A stretch of 64,000 nt of DNA from an uncultured Mycoplasmataceae bacterium. GTDB lineage: Bacteria > Bacillota_I > Bacilli_A > Mycoplasmatales > Hepatoplasmataceae. The stretch lies in NCBI GenBank assembly GCA_947330515.1, contig CAMZOE010000010.1, positions 1 through 64,000 on the forward strand, read 5' to 3'. This document shows positions 44,122 through 55,494 of the stretch, piece after piece (positions within the stretch are counted from its first letter, which is position 1; the number at the start of each line of letters is the position of its first letter). The notes beneath the pieces were generated by a model. It ran no database searches. It saw only the letters and a list, made by a program, of their open reading frames with translations, and was not told the DNA's origin. Position numbers and translations under genes: made by a program.

Positions 44122-45438
44122 TTAAATTTCCTCTGCTTTAAGTAAATTAAAGTTATATAATTCTTCGAAATTTAATCCTTTTGTATAAATTAAATTTATT
44201 CCATTAGTTTGAATTTCTGTTGGTCTTAAAAAAACTTCTGTCCCTTGAGAATCAATTTTATGTTTAATTTTTTCTTTTGAATTAATAATGAAAGCAATAG
44301 CATCTATTTGAAAAGAAGCATAAACTGAATTCTCTGTAATATCATATTTATCTTCTCCACCAATAATAGTTTCATTTGTTTGATGAAAATAGTTTCCCTT
44401 ATCCAAATTTATTTCTTCTGGACTTCTTGATTGAAAAGCAATTCATGGTTTTGTTGGCATCGAACTTCCAATATTTGTATCACTTTTAAAAGCATCACCA
44501 CTACCTTTAAGATTTTGATCAAAAATAATGTTATTGGTTTCAGTAATCTTTAATGAAGCAAAAATATTTGATAAATCTTCCAAAAAGTTTTTTTCAGCAT
44601 TAGTAAGCGAACTAGCAACAGAGGTAGAACCAACTAAATAAATATCAATATTTTCATTTGATGCTTCATAAGCATCAGAAAAAACACCAACATTAGTAAT
44701 AAAGTTTTGCATTCCTTTATTGAAATTTACATCATTAAGAGATAACGACAATGGTAGCACTTCATAAGCACTTGAAGAAAACAACAATCAATTATAAAAT
44801 AAAAATGAATATAAAAAGACGTTTAAATCTAAACTATTATTAATTTCATATGCTTCTGAAAATCCTTTTCAATCACCGACAGGAGTTGTAATTCCTTCAT
44901 CTCATAAATTATCAGTTGAAGAATTATAAAGATTGTCTTGAATAAAAGTATTATATTTACTATCAACCCTAAAAAAGATATTGAATTCTCTTTTTGAAGC
45001 ATAATTGTCCATATTATTCTTAATATCTTCAATAGGATTTACATCATTAAGATTTAAAATTCTATAACTATTATCCTTAAGAACATATTTACCTTCTTTA
45101 TCTTTAGTAATCAATGAAAAAAGAGAAGCATAACCAAAAGAATTTGTTGAATTAGAAACTTTTCTAATCATGTCATCATTTCCACTAACAGTTAAAACAT
45201 TGCTAGTATATCTTTGATTATTTTCATCAAAATTAATTGAATTTTCGAAAGCTTCTCTTGTTCCTGAGATTGAATCTCTATTATAAGCAATAACAGGATT
45301 AGTTGGTGTAGTTTTTCCACTTAAAAGAAAAGGTAAGAAAATGACTAACATAATTACTACAGTAATTGTTACCGAAATTAATGAAGTAAAAGTAATCTTA
45401 CCTTTTGTAGTTTCTAACCAAAATTTTATTTTATCCAT
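44122..45438 (-). CDS. pstS: Phosphate-binding protein PstS-like, TM-anchored
   Basis: First gene of pst operon; YNRDSISGTREAFENSI, GSGDAFKSDTNIGSS; 439 codons through TGA. Confidence 0.85.
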
Positions 45439-45512
45439 TTTTTTCCTTGTAAAATATATTTATATCTAACTTTTACTAATATTATAAATTAATTAATAAA
45501 AAAAAATTATGA

Positions 45513-46952
45513 TTAAATTCAAAAAATAAATTGTTCAAATTCTTTCTTTTTAACATTAAAAAATAAAAGATCTTTTTCAATATTGTTTTCATTTTCTGGT
45601 AAATTTAGAAGTTCTTCTCTAAAGGAAACATTTTTTATATTAAATTCTTGAGTTTTTTTTGAAATTGTTTTATCTTTATCATATTCAAGTGATATATTAA
45701 ATTGATTTTTTAAATTAGAAATTTTAAGAGGGATAAAAATATTTTTAATATTATCAACATTAAAATAATTTAAATCTTGAAAATTAAAATTAAATATTAT
45801 TTTTTTATCAACAAAAATAGTATCATCAATAAAAACTAAAAACCAAAAAGGAAGAGAAATAATAATCCACTTGATATCAGGAGAATCGTTTGCTTCTTTA
45901 TTTGCTTCAGTAATTAATTTTAAGAAAATTTTATTCAATAGTGTTGGTCCCACTAAAAATAAATTTGTCAAGAGTTCTTTTTTTAAATCAATTGAAATCT
46001 CAAGTCTATCTTTTCTATTTTTTGATGAAGTTTTCACTATTTTTAAGTTCTTAATATCTTGAGTTAAAATCTTTGTTTGAGTTTCGATTTCGTTATATAT
46101 TTTTAAAATAAAATGTTTTGATTGAATTTTTTTAATTTTAAATGTATATAAATATTCAATTAAAGATAGTTTTAATTTTTTATCAAAATCATAATTTGAA
46201 AAATAACCAACAATTTTATTAATAAGGAAATTAAAATTAAGATTCTCTGAAAGAAAAAAATGTATCTCTTGTGAAAGCTTTAATAATTTATTTTGATCTT
46301 TAAAAAGTAAAATAACTCTATTATCTTCAGTTATCAAATAATCAACTATTTCTTTTTGGAGTTCTATATTTAGCAATAAAACATTAAATAAAATAAAACC
46401 ATAATTTTTAAAATATCGATCATCGATTAAATCAATAAAAATATATGCTCCATATTTATATCTTTCAGTAAGATCTTTTATCTTATTATCATATTCCATT
46501 AATTTTATTTTATTTAATGAAGTAAAAATATCTTTATTAATTTTTTTAGTTTTAATTTTATAAACTAAATAAACTACATCAATTTCTATTTTTTCAAAAT
46601 TAATATAATTAATTTTTAACTGAAAAAAAATTATTTTATGAGAGAAAAATAAAATTACATTGTTATTATAATTAATAAATTGAACTAAACTTCCACTATC
46701 AAGAGAAAACTCATCTTTTTCTCGATCTTTTTTAATAAAAATATTTTCATTAATAAATTTTTCTTGATCATCGGGAATAGTTTTATCAAATGGAGAAACA
46801 TATGAACAATCATTAATTTTAAAAAGAAATTCTTTTATTCCCATTGAGTTATTTTTAATTCCTAAATTTTCATCACTAAAATTTACTATTTTTTTTTCTA
46901 AATCTATGGTAAATAAAGTTTTTCTAAAATTAGTTATTTTTTTACTTTTCAT
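45513..46952 (-). CDS. Hypothetical protein; possible degenerate GGDEF-like domain
   Basis: 480 codons; segment LTERYKYGAYIFIDLIDDRYFKNYGFILFNVLLLNIELQKEIVDYLITEDNRVILLF is patterned like GGDEF but lacks the GGDEF signature. Confidence 0.6.
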
Positions 46953-49065
46953 AAACCTCCAGCGCTTTATTATTTTTAATTAAAATTTTAATACCAATAT
47001 TTTTATCAAAAGCAACCTTGACATAATTTCCCATATCTTCTAAAACCACACCTTTATGATAATCGCGATGATAAACAACACTACCAGTTGTTATTTTAGA
47101 ATTATCTTTAAAATAATCTTCTTGTTTCATTTGATAAGAATTATCTTCTTTTTGTTGGAAGAAAATACCAGAATATAATCTTTCTTTTTCTAAACCTAAA
47201 TTATTTAAAAATGAAGATTCATTCTTTCTTCTTCCATTAAAATCAAAACCTTTAGAAAAAGTTAAAAATAGTTTTTCTTTTGCTCTTGTAATTGCAACGT
47301 AAAAACTTCTTCTTTCTTCCTCAATACTTTTAAGAAAATTACCAGAATCATTTAAAGCATTTCAAGTAGGAAAAACCCCTTCAATTAAGCCAACAACAAA
47401 TACAACTTTAAATTCTGTTCCTTTTGAAGAATGTGAAGTTATCAAAGTAACCATCTCATTTGAAGATTCAGTATCTGCACTAGAAGTTAACGAAACTTTT
47501 TGTAAGTATTGAACAAATGAGGGAACTAAATTTTCTAAATCTAATTGTTTATCTAATTCTAATAATGCTTCATGAAGATTTTCAATTCTATTTCCATCAT
47601 CTTCATAATATTTAAAGAAATAAATTTCTTTTAAAAAATTAGTAAAGTATTTTTTAATAGAAATTATTTTTCCTTTATTAAGAAGTGCACGATATTTTTC
47701 AACTGTTTTAATATATTCATTTATTTTTTTACCTGAAGCAACTTCTTTAGTTGCTTCAAAATATGAAAGATTATTTTCTCTTGAATACTTAATGATTTTA
47801 TCTAAAGTAACAGCACCAATTCCTTTAGGTGGTACTTGACTAGTAATCTCAAAATAATAATTATCATCCAATAAAAGAAAACCTAATAAAGAAAATAATT
47901 CTTTTATTTCTTTACGATCATAAAACTTAAATCCTCCAATAACTTTATAAGGAATATTATTTTCAATGAAAGATTTTTCAAATTCTTTAGAAATATAATT
48001 ACTTCTATAAATAATAGCAAAATCACCAAAATTATATTTTTCCTCTGTAATTAAACAAGAAATTTTTTTAGCAATAAAGTTTGCTTCTATTGGAGCAGAA
48101 GCAAATTCATTAATCTTAATTTTAAAATTTGTTTTATTAACATTTCTTGTAAATAATTCATTATGAATTCTATTTTTATTATTTTTAATTACTTTTTTCG
48201 CAACAGTTAAAATTTCTGGAATAGAACGATAATTTTCAGAAAGAATAAAAGTTTTAACATTATCAAAATATTGATCAAAATTTAAAATTAAATCAATATT
48301 AGCACCTCTTCAAGAATATAAATTTTGATCAGGATCACCAACTATTGTTAAATTTGATTTTTTAGTTGTTAATAATCTTAAAATTTCAAACTGAATATCA
48401 TTTGTATCTTGAAATTCATCAACAAAAACATTTAAAAATCGTTCTTGATATTTCTTTGCAACTTCAGGATTTTCTCTTAATAAATTTCTTGTTTCAATTA
48501 ATAAATCATCAAAATCAAAACCATTATTTTCTTGTTTATAATCTTTGTATTTTTTATTTAACTTTATTTTTGTTTTTTCAATAGCAGGTGTATTTTCTAA
48601 AATTTCTTCGTCTTCAATATCATTCATTGATGATAAAAAATCATTAGGAGAAATGTTTTGTAATTGAAAGTTTTCTTTTTGAATTTTTTTAACAATTCTT
48701 ATTTGTTCGGTATAATCAAAAATTTTAAAATCTTGATTTTTTTCTTGATTAGAAAATTCTATTCTTAAAAATCATGAAGCAAAAGAATGATAAGTAAAAA
48801 TCATTGGAAGCATTCTTTCGTCATCTGTAAATTCTTTCATTCTTTCAATAATTTCTTCTTTAGCTTTATTTGTAAAAGTAATAACCAAAACTTCTTTTGG
48901 GTTAACATTTTTAACGAAAATTAAATATGCAATTTTAGCTATAATAGTAGTAGTTTTTCCGGTTCCAGGACCAGCAATTATCCTTGTAGAAGTATTAAAA
49001 TGAAGAACAGATTTTTTCTGTTCTTCATTTAATCTATCAAGTATTTTGTTTTCAATGTTTTCCAT
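46942..49065 (-). CDS. pcrA: UvrD/PcrA-type DNA helicase
   Basis: LNEEQKKSVLHFNTSTRIIAGPGTGKTTTIIAKIAYLI, VFVDEFQDTNDIQFEILRLL, VTLITSHSSKGTEFKVVFVVGLIEGVFPT; 708 codons. Confidence 0.94.
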
Positions 49066-49079
49066 TTATTTTCCTTGAA

Positions 49080-50399
49080 TTATTTATTTTTAAAAATTAT
49101 TTCATTAATTTCTATTTCTTCAGTAGCTTCTTTCTTTAATTCTATATCTTTTGATAATTCTTTTTCTTCATTTTCTTTGACATTTTCATTTTTAGAAACA
49201 TCATTTTCTTTTGCATTTTCAATTACTATTTTTTGATTTTTATTTTCTTCTTTTGTTTCATCAACGATTGGTTCTTTCATTTCTTTTTCATTGTCTAAAA
49301 AAGAATCTTTTGAAGTTAAATTATTTTCTTTTTCATTCTCTAAAGAAGAATCTTTTAAAGTTAAATCATTTTCTTTTTCTTTTTCAAATTGATCTCAATC
49401 AATTAAATCTTCAATATCTAAATCATTATCTTTAACAGATGTTTTTTCTAAAGAATTAAATTCAATTAAAGTTTTATTTTCTTCAACACTTAAAATTTTT
49501 CATTTTAATTTTTCTTCTTCAATTGGAGTAATAGTATCTTCATTAACTTCTTCTAATAATTTTAATTCTCCATAAGTTGATAGTTCAATAACAGCAACAT
49601 TGCTAAATTTATCTTGTAATCCTCTTTTTTTAGGATTAAAAGCGATAGTTAATAATATTGATAAAAATCAGATTGTAGCAAATGATCTTCATAGAGAAAT
49701 AATAATTGAAATAGTTCCTTGATAACCTTTAATGTAAGTTGAATTAAAATCTCTAACTGCTGTAATAAAACTAATAGCAGTTTGGAAAGTTTCATGTCCT
49801 TTATCTCCTCCACCAGGTATTAAAAGAGCAAAAAAATTGTAAAACATTTGTAATGTTTCAGGATTAAAACCAATAATAAGGATTAAAACATTACTAAATA
49901 TAATTACTGGTGTAATAAACATTTCTCTTTTAATATAAACCTTATATGAATGTTTATTTCTCCCTCATTCTTTTTCTTCATCTAATGAGAATGGAGCAAT
50001 TCCTAAGAATTTTTTTCCTATAGTTTGTCCAAAATATTTTTTATTCAAAAATAAAGGATAAATATATCCGAAAAAAATTGCACTAAAAATAGTAATTAAT
50101 GTTCCTACGATAATCTGTCAAGAATAAAAAAAAGTAATATTGGAACCAAAAAATACATTAAAAAAAGTATCTGCACCAGTATCTGGTGTTAATGGTGTTA
50201 TTCCTGATGAAACTATACCCTTCAATTGATTAATAACAGTAATATAACTAAGTGTTGCAAAAATAACACCTAAAATTGAATAAGAAAATAAATCAAATAA
50301 TCTAGCAAGCAGTCTTTTTCATAACGGTGCTGGAAGAGCTGATTTTTCTCCTAACTTGAAATAAAGATCTTCACGATCTATTGTTGAATTATTTGTCAT
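49080..50399 (-). CDS. RDD family membrane protein with acidic/repetitive C-terminal tail
   Basis: PAPLWKRLLARLFDLFSYSILGV...YFGQTIGKKFLGI; 440 codons; C-terminal KENDLTLKDSSLENEKENNLTSKDSFLDNEKE. Confidence 0.8.
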
Positions 50400-50422
50400 A
50401 TTTTTATTATATAATAAGTAAT

Positions 50423-51274
50423 CTAAATTATTTTTTTATAATCCTTTGCTTTAGCGGCAATAACAACATTTTCAAATAACGATGCTACTGTAATTGGGCC
50501 AATACCATTAGGTGTAGGAGTTACTAATTTAGCAATCCCATTAAAGTCTTGATAAACAAAATCACCAGCAACCTTACCATCATCAGTTTTCGATACTCCT
50601 ACTCCAATAACAATTGCACCTTTTTTAATCATTGTTGCTTCAAAAAGATTTTCTTTTCCGACTGCACTAACAATAACATCATATTTATTTAAATCTTGCT
50701 TTCAATTCTTTGAAAATTCATGAACAATTTTAACAGTAGCATGTTGATATAAACAATATTTAGAAAGAGGCATCCCCAATAAATCTGAATAACCTATAAT
50801 CAATACTTCTTTTCCTTTTAATTCAACATCATAAAGATTAAAGACGTGAACTACTGCTTTTGCAGTTGCTGGCATAAAAGAGGTTTGAAAATTATCCATT
50901 AATCCTTTGTTTGTTGGTGAAAAACCATCAACATCCTTATTGGGGTCAATTAAATTAAAAAGTTTGTACTTATCAATATTAGATAACAAAGGTAGTTGAA
51001 TTAAAATTCCAGTAATAGTTTCATCTTGATTCATCTTTAATAAAACTTTTTCTACTTCTTCTTGAGAACAAGTTTTTTTATGAAATAATTCTATTTCTAC
51101 ACCAATAGTTTTAGCAACATTAATTTTATGATTAATATAAATTTCTGTTGCTTTATCATCTCCTAAATGAATAATTCCTAGTTTTGGTTTTAAAGAATTT
51201 GTTTTAATAGTATTTTTTAAATCAGAAATAATTGTTTCCTTGATTTTATTACCATTTATATAAATTGTTTCCAT
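50423..51274 (-). CDS. folD: Methylenetetrahydrofolate dehydrogenase/cyclohydrolase
   Basis: GILIQLPLLSNIDKYKLFNLIDPNKDVDGFSPTNKG; GAIVIGVGVSKTDDGKVAGDFVY; 284 codons. Confidence 0.95.
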
Positions 51275-51278
51275 CTTT

Positions 51279-51336
51279 TCTCCTTTTATCTCTATTTTCC
51301 TTTTTAAAAGGAAAATAGAGTTTTTAAACTCTATTA
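51279..51336 (-). promoter_or_regulatory. Two overlapping, mutually exclusive hairpins in the tsaD-folD intergenic region
   Basis: Minus strand AATAGAGTTTAAAAACTCTATTTTCCTTTTAAAAAGGAAAATAGAGATAAAAGGAG: CTCTATT can pair with either flanking AATAGAG copy. Confidence 0.55.
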
Positions 51337-51338
51337 AT

Positions 51339-52325
51339 TTATTTTTTAAATAATTTTAATTTTGGTAATGAATCAACAGTTAAACTTGCTTTTTTGATTA
51401 ACCCATTAGTATATCTAAAATAAAAAGCAGTGCCAATCATAGCAGCATTATCTGTTGTAAATTTCATTGATGGTTGAAAAACATTAATATGTGTTTTATC
51501 AAAACCTTTTCTTAAAAAAGAATTAGCACTAACACCGCCACCAATAATTAAATTATTAATTTGGTATTGTTTGATTGCTTGATTAGTTTTTGTAATTAAT
51601 TGGTTTATTGCTGCCTGAGTAAAACTATATGCAATTGCTTCTTTAGAAAATTCATTTGTTTTTGATAACTTTAAAACATTTGATTTTAAACCTGAATAAG
51701 AAAAATCAAGAGAATTTTTTAAAATAATTTTTGGATTAGGAAATTTTTCTGAAAGATCAAATTTTTGTGAAATTTCATCAATAATTTTCCCGCCAGGATA
51801 ACCAAGTTCTAAGATTCTTGCAACCTTATCAAAAGCTTCTCCAACCGCATCATCTCTTGTTTTGGAAATAAGATTGTATTTAAAACCATCTTTTCTAAAA
51901 AGAATTGTATGTCCGCCTGAAGCAATTAACACAATTGCTTTTTTTGGGACATCTTCATAGTTTTGATTTATAAAAGCTGAATAAACATGACCTTCTAAAT
52001 GATTAATAACATAAAGATCAATTTCATATAATGTTGCTAATGTTTTAGCAACTACTAGTCCTATTTGTAGAGTGTTTATTAAACCAGGGCCTTGAGTAAC
52101 AACAATCGCTTCCATTTGTTGTAATGTTAGATTTGCATCTTTTAAAGTAAATTTAATTAGTTCATCAATTGAATTAGTATGTTCCCTTGATGCCATCTCA
52201 GGAATTATCCCTCCATATTTTTCATGAATATTTTGTGATTTAGTATTCATTGATAATAATTGGTTATTTTCGAAAATTGCTATTGAAGTGTCATCGCAAG
52301 AGGTTTCTATTGTAAGAAAAAACAT
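51339..52325 (-). CDS. tsaD: tRNA N6-adenosine threonylcarbamoyltransferase TsaD
   Basis: FFLTIETSCDDTSIAIFEN, GGIIPEMASREHT, INHLEGHVYSAFI; ORF track start at 52370 lies inside asnS. Confidence 0.96.
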   Translation of the reverse strand: MFFLTIETSCDDTSIAIFENNQLLSMNTKSQNIHEKYGGIIPEMASREHTNSIDELIKFTLKDANLTLQQMEAIVVTQGPGLINTLQIGLVVAKTLATLYEIDLYVINHLEGHVYSAFINQNYEDVPKKAIVLIASGGHTILFRKDGFKYNLISKTRDDAVGEAFDKVARILELGYPGGKIIDEISQKFDLSEKFPNPKIILKNSLDFSYSGLKSNVLKLSKTNEFSKEAIAYSFTQAAINQLITKTNQAIKQYQINNLIIGGGVSANSFLRKGFDKTHINVFQPSMKFTTDNAAMIGTAFYFRYTNGLIKKASLTVDSLPKLKLFKK

Positions 52326-52326
52326 T

Positions 52327-53673
52327 TTAATAAAGAATGTTCCCTGGAGTTCTTGGGAATGGTAAAACATCTCTAATGTTTTTTGTCCCTGTAAGATACA
52401 TTACTAATCTTTCAATTCCTAAACCAAATCCTGTTGATTTTAAATAACCTTCTTTTCTTAAATCTAAATATCATGATAATTCTTCCATATCAATATTATT
52501 AGCTTTTGTAGCTGTAAGAATTTTTTCAAAATCATTTTCTCTTTCACTACCACCAATTAATTCACCAATTTCAGGAATAATTAAATCAAAACCTCTAACT
52601 GTTTTTTGATCATCATTTTGTTTCATGTAAAAAGCTTTAATTGTTTTAGGATAATCATAAATATAAACTATACTATCTTCATAAAAAGTTGCAAGAAATT
52701 TTTCATGTTCTGTTGAAAGATCTAATCCAAATTCAATATCTTGAACTTCAAATTGTTCCTTATGCTCTTTTAAAATTTCAATTGCTTTTTCATATTTAAT
52801 TTTTTTAATTTTTTTATCCATTAGGATAGAAATTCTTTTCCCAAGATCAACACCTGTTTGTTCTGTAAGAAAATCAATGTATTCTTTAGCGTGAAGATTT
52901 AAATAGTTTGCTACATAAGCAAGCATTTCAGCACTTAAATCCATTACTTCATTATAATCAGCAAAAGCAATTTCTGGTTCTAACATTCAAAATTCAGAAG
53001 CATGTTTTTGAGTGTTAGAATTTTCAGCTCTAAATGTTGGTGCTAATGTATAAACCTTAGTAAATGATTGAGCAAATGATTCTGCTTGTAATTGTCCAGA
53101 AACTGATAGTGAAACTGAATTAGTAAAGAATTCTTTTTTATCATTAGTGACTACTTTAAAAGTTTCTCCAGCTCCTTCGGCATCATTAGAAGTTAAAATA
53201 GGAGAATTAACATAAATAAAACCTTGTTCATTAAAGAAACTGTGAAGAGCAAACATTATTAATGATCTTATTTTAAAGATTGATTGAAAAGTTTTTGTCT
53301 TTGGTCTTAAATGAGCGATTTCTCTTAAAAATTCATGAGAATGAGTTTTTCTTTGAAGAGGATTATTTTCAGTTGCTAATGCAAATTCATTAATTTTTAA
53401 TAAATTTCCTTCTAAAACATTATTTTTATTATTTTTTACTAACTCAATAGTAAAATCTATTGCAGAAAAAATCGGTAAACTTTGAAGAAATTTAAAAGTT
53501 TTTTCATCGTTTAATTTTTCTGCTTTATAAACAACTTGAATACCATTTAAAGTACTTCCATCAAAAATTTCAAGAAAACCAATTTTTTTTGATGAACGGT
53601 TAAAGCGAACTCATCCTTTTAACTGGACTGTTTTTCCCTCATTAGAAAGTTCTAATATTTTTTTTATTGACAT
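52327..53673 (-). CDS. asnS: Asparaginyl-tRNA synthetase
   Basis: [37 protein letters not shown]; 449 codons. Confidence 0.95.
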
Positions 53674-53699
53674 CTTTTTTTACTCCTTATTAAACTTGA

Positions 53700-54221
53700 C
53701 TAGTTCATATAAATTAATTCTATATCATTTGAATTTTGTAATTTAAATTTCGAAAGATTTTTTTCTAAATCTTTTGCTCCAAAATTTTCAAAATTTATTT
53801 CTTGATTTTTAAATTTTGGATCTTCTTTTACTAATTTAAAAGTTTCTTTTAAAAATAATTTTTTTTGATAAAAAAAATTATTTTTAGAAATTTTTACTAC
53901 TGGTTTAACTTTTTTTCTTTTTCCTAAAGTTAATGTATCAATTACCATTAATTCAATTTTTTCATTAAAAATTTTATATGTTTTAGCAATTAAAAAAGAT
54001 ACTTTTACCCCGGTAAAAGAACCGGGACCAATAGTTAAATAAATTTGTTTAATTTCATCATTTTTAATTTTATTTTCTAATAAAAAAGTTTTTAACTCAT
54101 CATTAGTTTTTTTTACCATATCTCGATTAGCATTTATTTTTTTAAAAGCAACTACTTTGTTTTCTTCATTAATAATGCCAAACATAATCTTATCTGTTGA
54201 TGTATCTAAAAATAATTTCAT
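53700..54221 (-). CDS. tsaB: tRNA threonylcarbamoyladenosine biosynthesis protein TsaB (short)
   Basis: MKLFLDTSTDKIMFGII...IYLTIGPGSFTGVKVSFLIAKTYKI. Confidence 0.88.
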   Translation of the reverse strand: MKLFLDTSTDKIMFGIINEENKVVAFKKINANRDMVKKTNDELKTFLLENKIKNDEIKQIYLTIGPGSFTGVKVSFLIAKTYKIFNEKIELMVIDTLTLGKRKKVKPVVKISKNNFFYQKKLFLKETFKLVKEDPKFKNQEINFENFGAKDLEKNLSKFKLQNSNDIELIYMN

Positions 54222-54650
54222 TTATTTTATCACCTCAATTTTTACTTTATCATTTGTTAATTTTTTTAACTTAATAATTATTTTATTTTTTTCCTTTTTT
54301 AATTTTGGAAATTTTGTTGGTCACTCAATAAAAACATGACCATTTTGGATATCTTCATAAATAGAAGCTTTTTGTTCTTTACTTAACTCTTTTTTAACTA
54401 AATATAAATCATAATGATAAAATGATTGTTTTTTAGTTTCATAAGTATTTTTAAATGAAAAAGTTGGTGAAGTAACTTCTTCATTAATTTCAAAAAAACT
54501 TAACATTCCTTTTATTAACGTTGTTTTCCCTGCAGCTAATTCTCCACTAATTAAAAAAAGTATCGGATCATCACTAGTTGCTATATATATTTCTGAGATT
54601 TTTTTACCTATTTTATTTGTTTCTTTTTCAGAAGAAGAAATAAACTCCAT
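54222..54650 (-). CDS. tsaE: tRNA threonylcarbamoyladenosine biosynthesis ATPase TsaE
   Basis: LFLISGELAAGKTTLIKGML, EEVTSPTFSFKNTYE, YHYDLYLV, FIEWP; alternative start at 54671. Confidence 0.92.
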
Positions 54651-54690
54651 TTTTTTATTAAAAAAAATCATAGTCAAAATAATAAAAAAA

Positions 54691-54767
54691 TGGGGCGAAT
54701 GATGGGGATTGAACCCACGAATGCCGGAACCACAATCCGGAGCGTTAACCACTTCGCCACATCCGCC
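54691..54767 (-). tRNA. tRNA-His (GUG anticodon)
   Basis: GGCGGATGTGGCGAAGTGGTTAACGCTCCGGATTGTGGTTCCGGCATTCGTGGGTTCAATCCCCATCATTCGCCCCA; G-1:C73 pair present. Confidence 0.97.
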
Positions 54768-54850
54768 ATTATGCAATTTCAATTTACATTAATCTTAATT
54801 GCTATTTATATTATAATAGCAAACCATTTTTTATTAAAAATTTTTTTTGA

Positions 54851-55483
54851 TTATTTTTTAATAATCTTAATGAAATAAATAGGTTTTCCTTGTTTGATGA
54901 ATCTTTCTTCATACTCTGTAGTTATGATTTTTGGTTTATTTGTTTCATGTAAATCTAATGAAGTTTCCACAATTTCAAATCCTTCAAAAGAATCAAACTC
55001 ATCAAATGAGAAATTATATAAGGGTTTTTGATCGGTTTTTATTTCTATAAAACCATGTTTTTTTAACACATTAAAATATTGAGAAATAAATGTTTTATAA
55101 GTAAGCCTTCTTTTTTCATGTTTCTTCTTTGGTCAAGGATCTGAAAAGTTTAAATATATACCATCAATTGTTTCTTTTTTAAACCATTCATCTAAAAATA
55201 AAGCATCTCCACTAATAAATTTTAAATTATCAATAGGTAATGATTGTTGTTTAATTTTATTTAAAACTAGATATTGAACAGAAGGATACTTTTCAATTCC
55301 AATAAAATTATGGTTTTCTCTTGATAAAGCATGTTCTAAAATGAATCCTCCTTTACCCATACCAATTTCTAAAAATAATGGTTTATCATTATTTTTAAAA
55401 AATTGATTGCTTTGTTTATTTTCAATTAATAATTTTGACGCTTCAAGCTTTTCCAAAGCATCTTTAACATTTCTTAAACGCAT
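54851..55483 (-). CDS. trmB: tRNA (guanine-N7-)-methyltransferase
   Basis: [53 protein letters not shown]. Confidence 0.95.
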
Positions 55484-55494
55484 TTCTCTCCCTT

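Noticed and set aside
49080-49480. Glu/Lys/Asn-rich tail of RDD protein considered as a separate gene
   Set aside because: Same frame as the RDD protein through TGA, no independent start with SD.
52326-52370. tsaD start at 52370 as in the ORF track
   Set aside because: The extension overlaps asnS; conserved FLTIETSCDD begins right after ATG at 52325.
54321-54782. Track ORF of 153 aa beginning MKLHNGGCGEVVNAPDCGSGI
   Set aside because: Its first ~40 codons read through tRNA-His; the real tsaE start is downstream (54650 or 54671).
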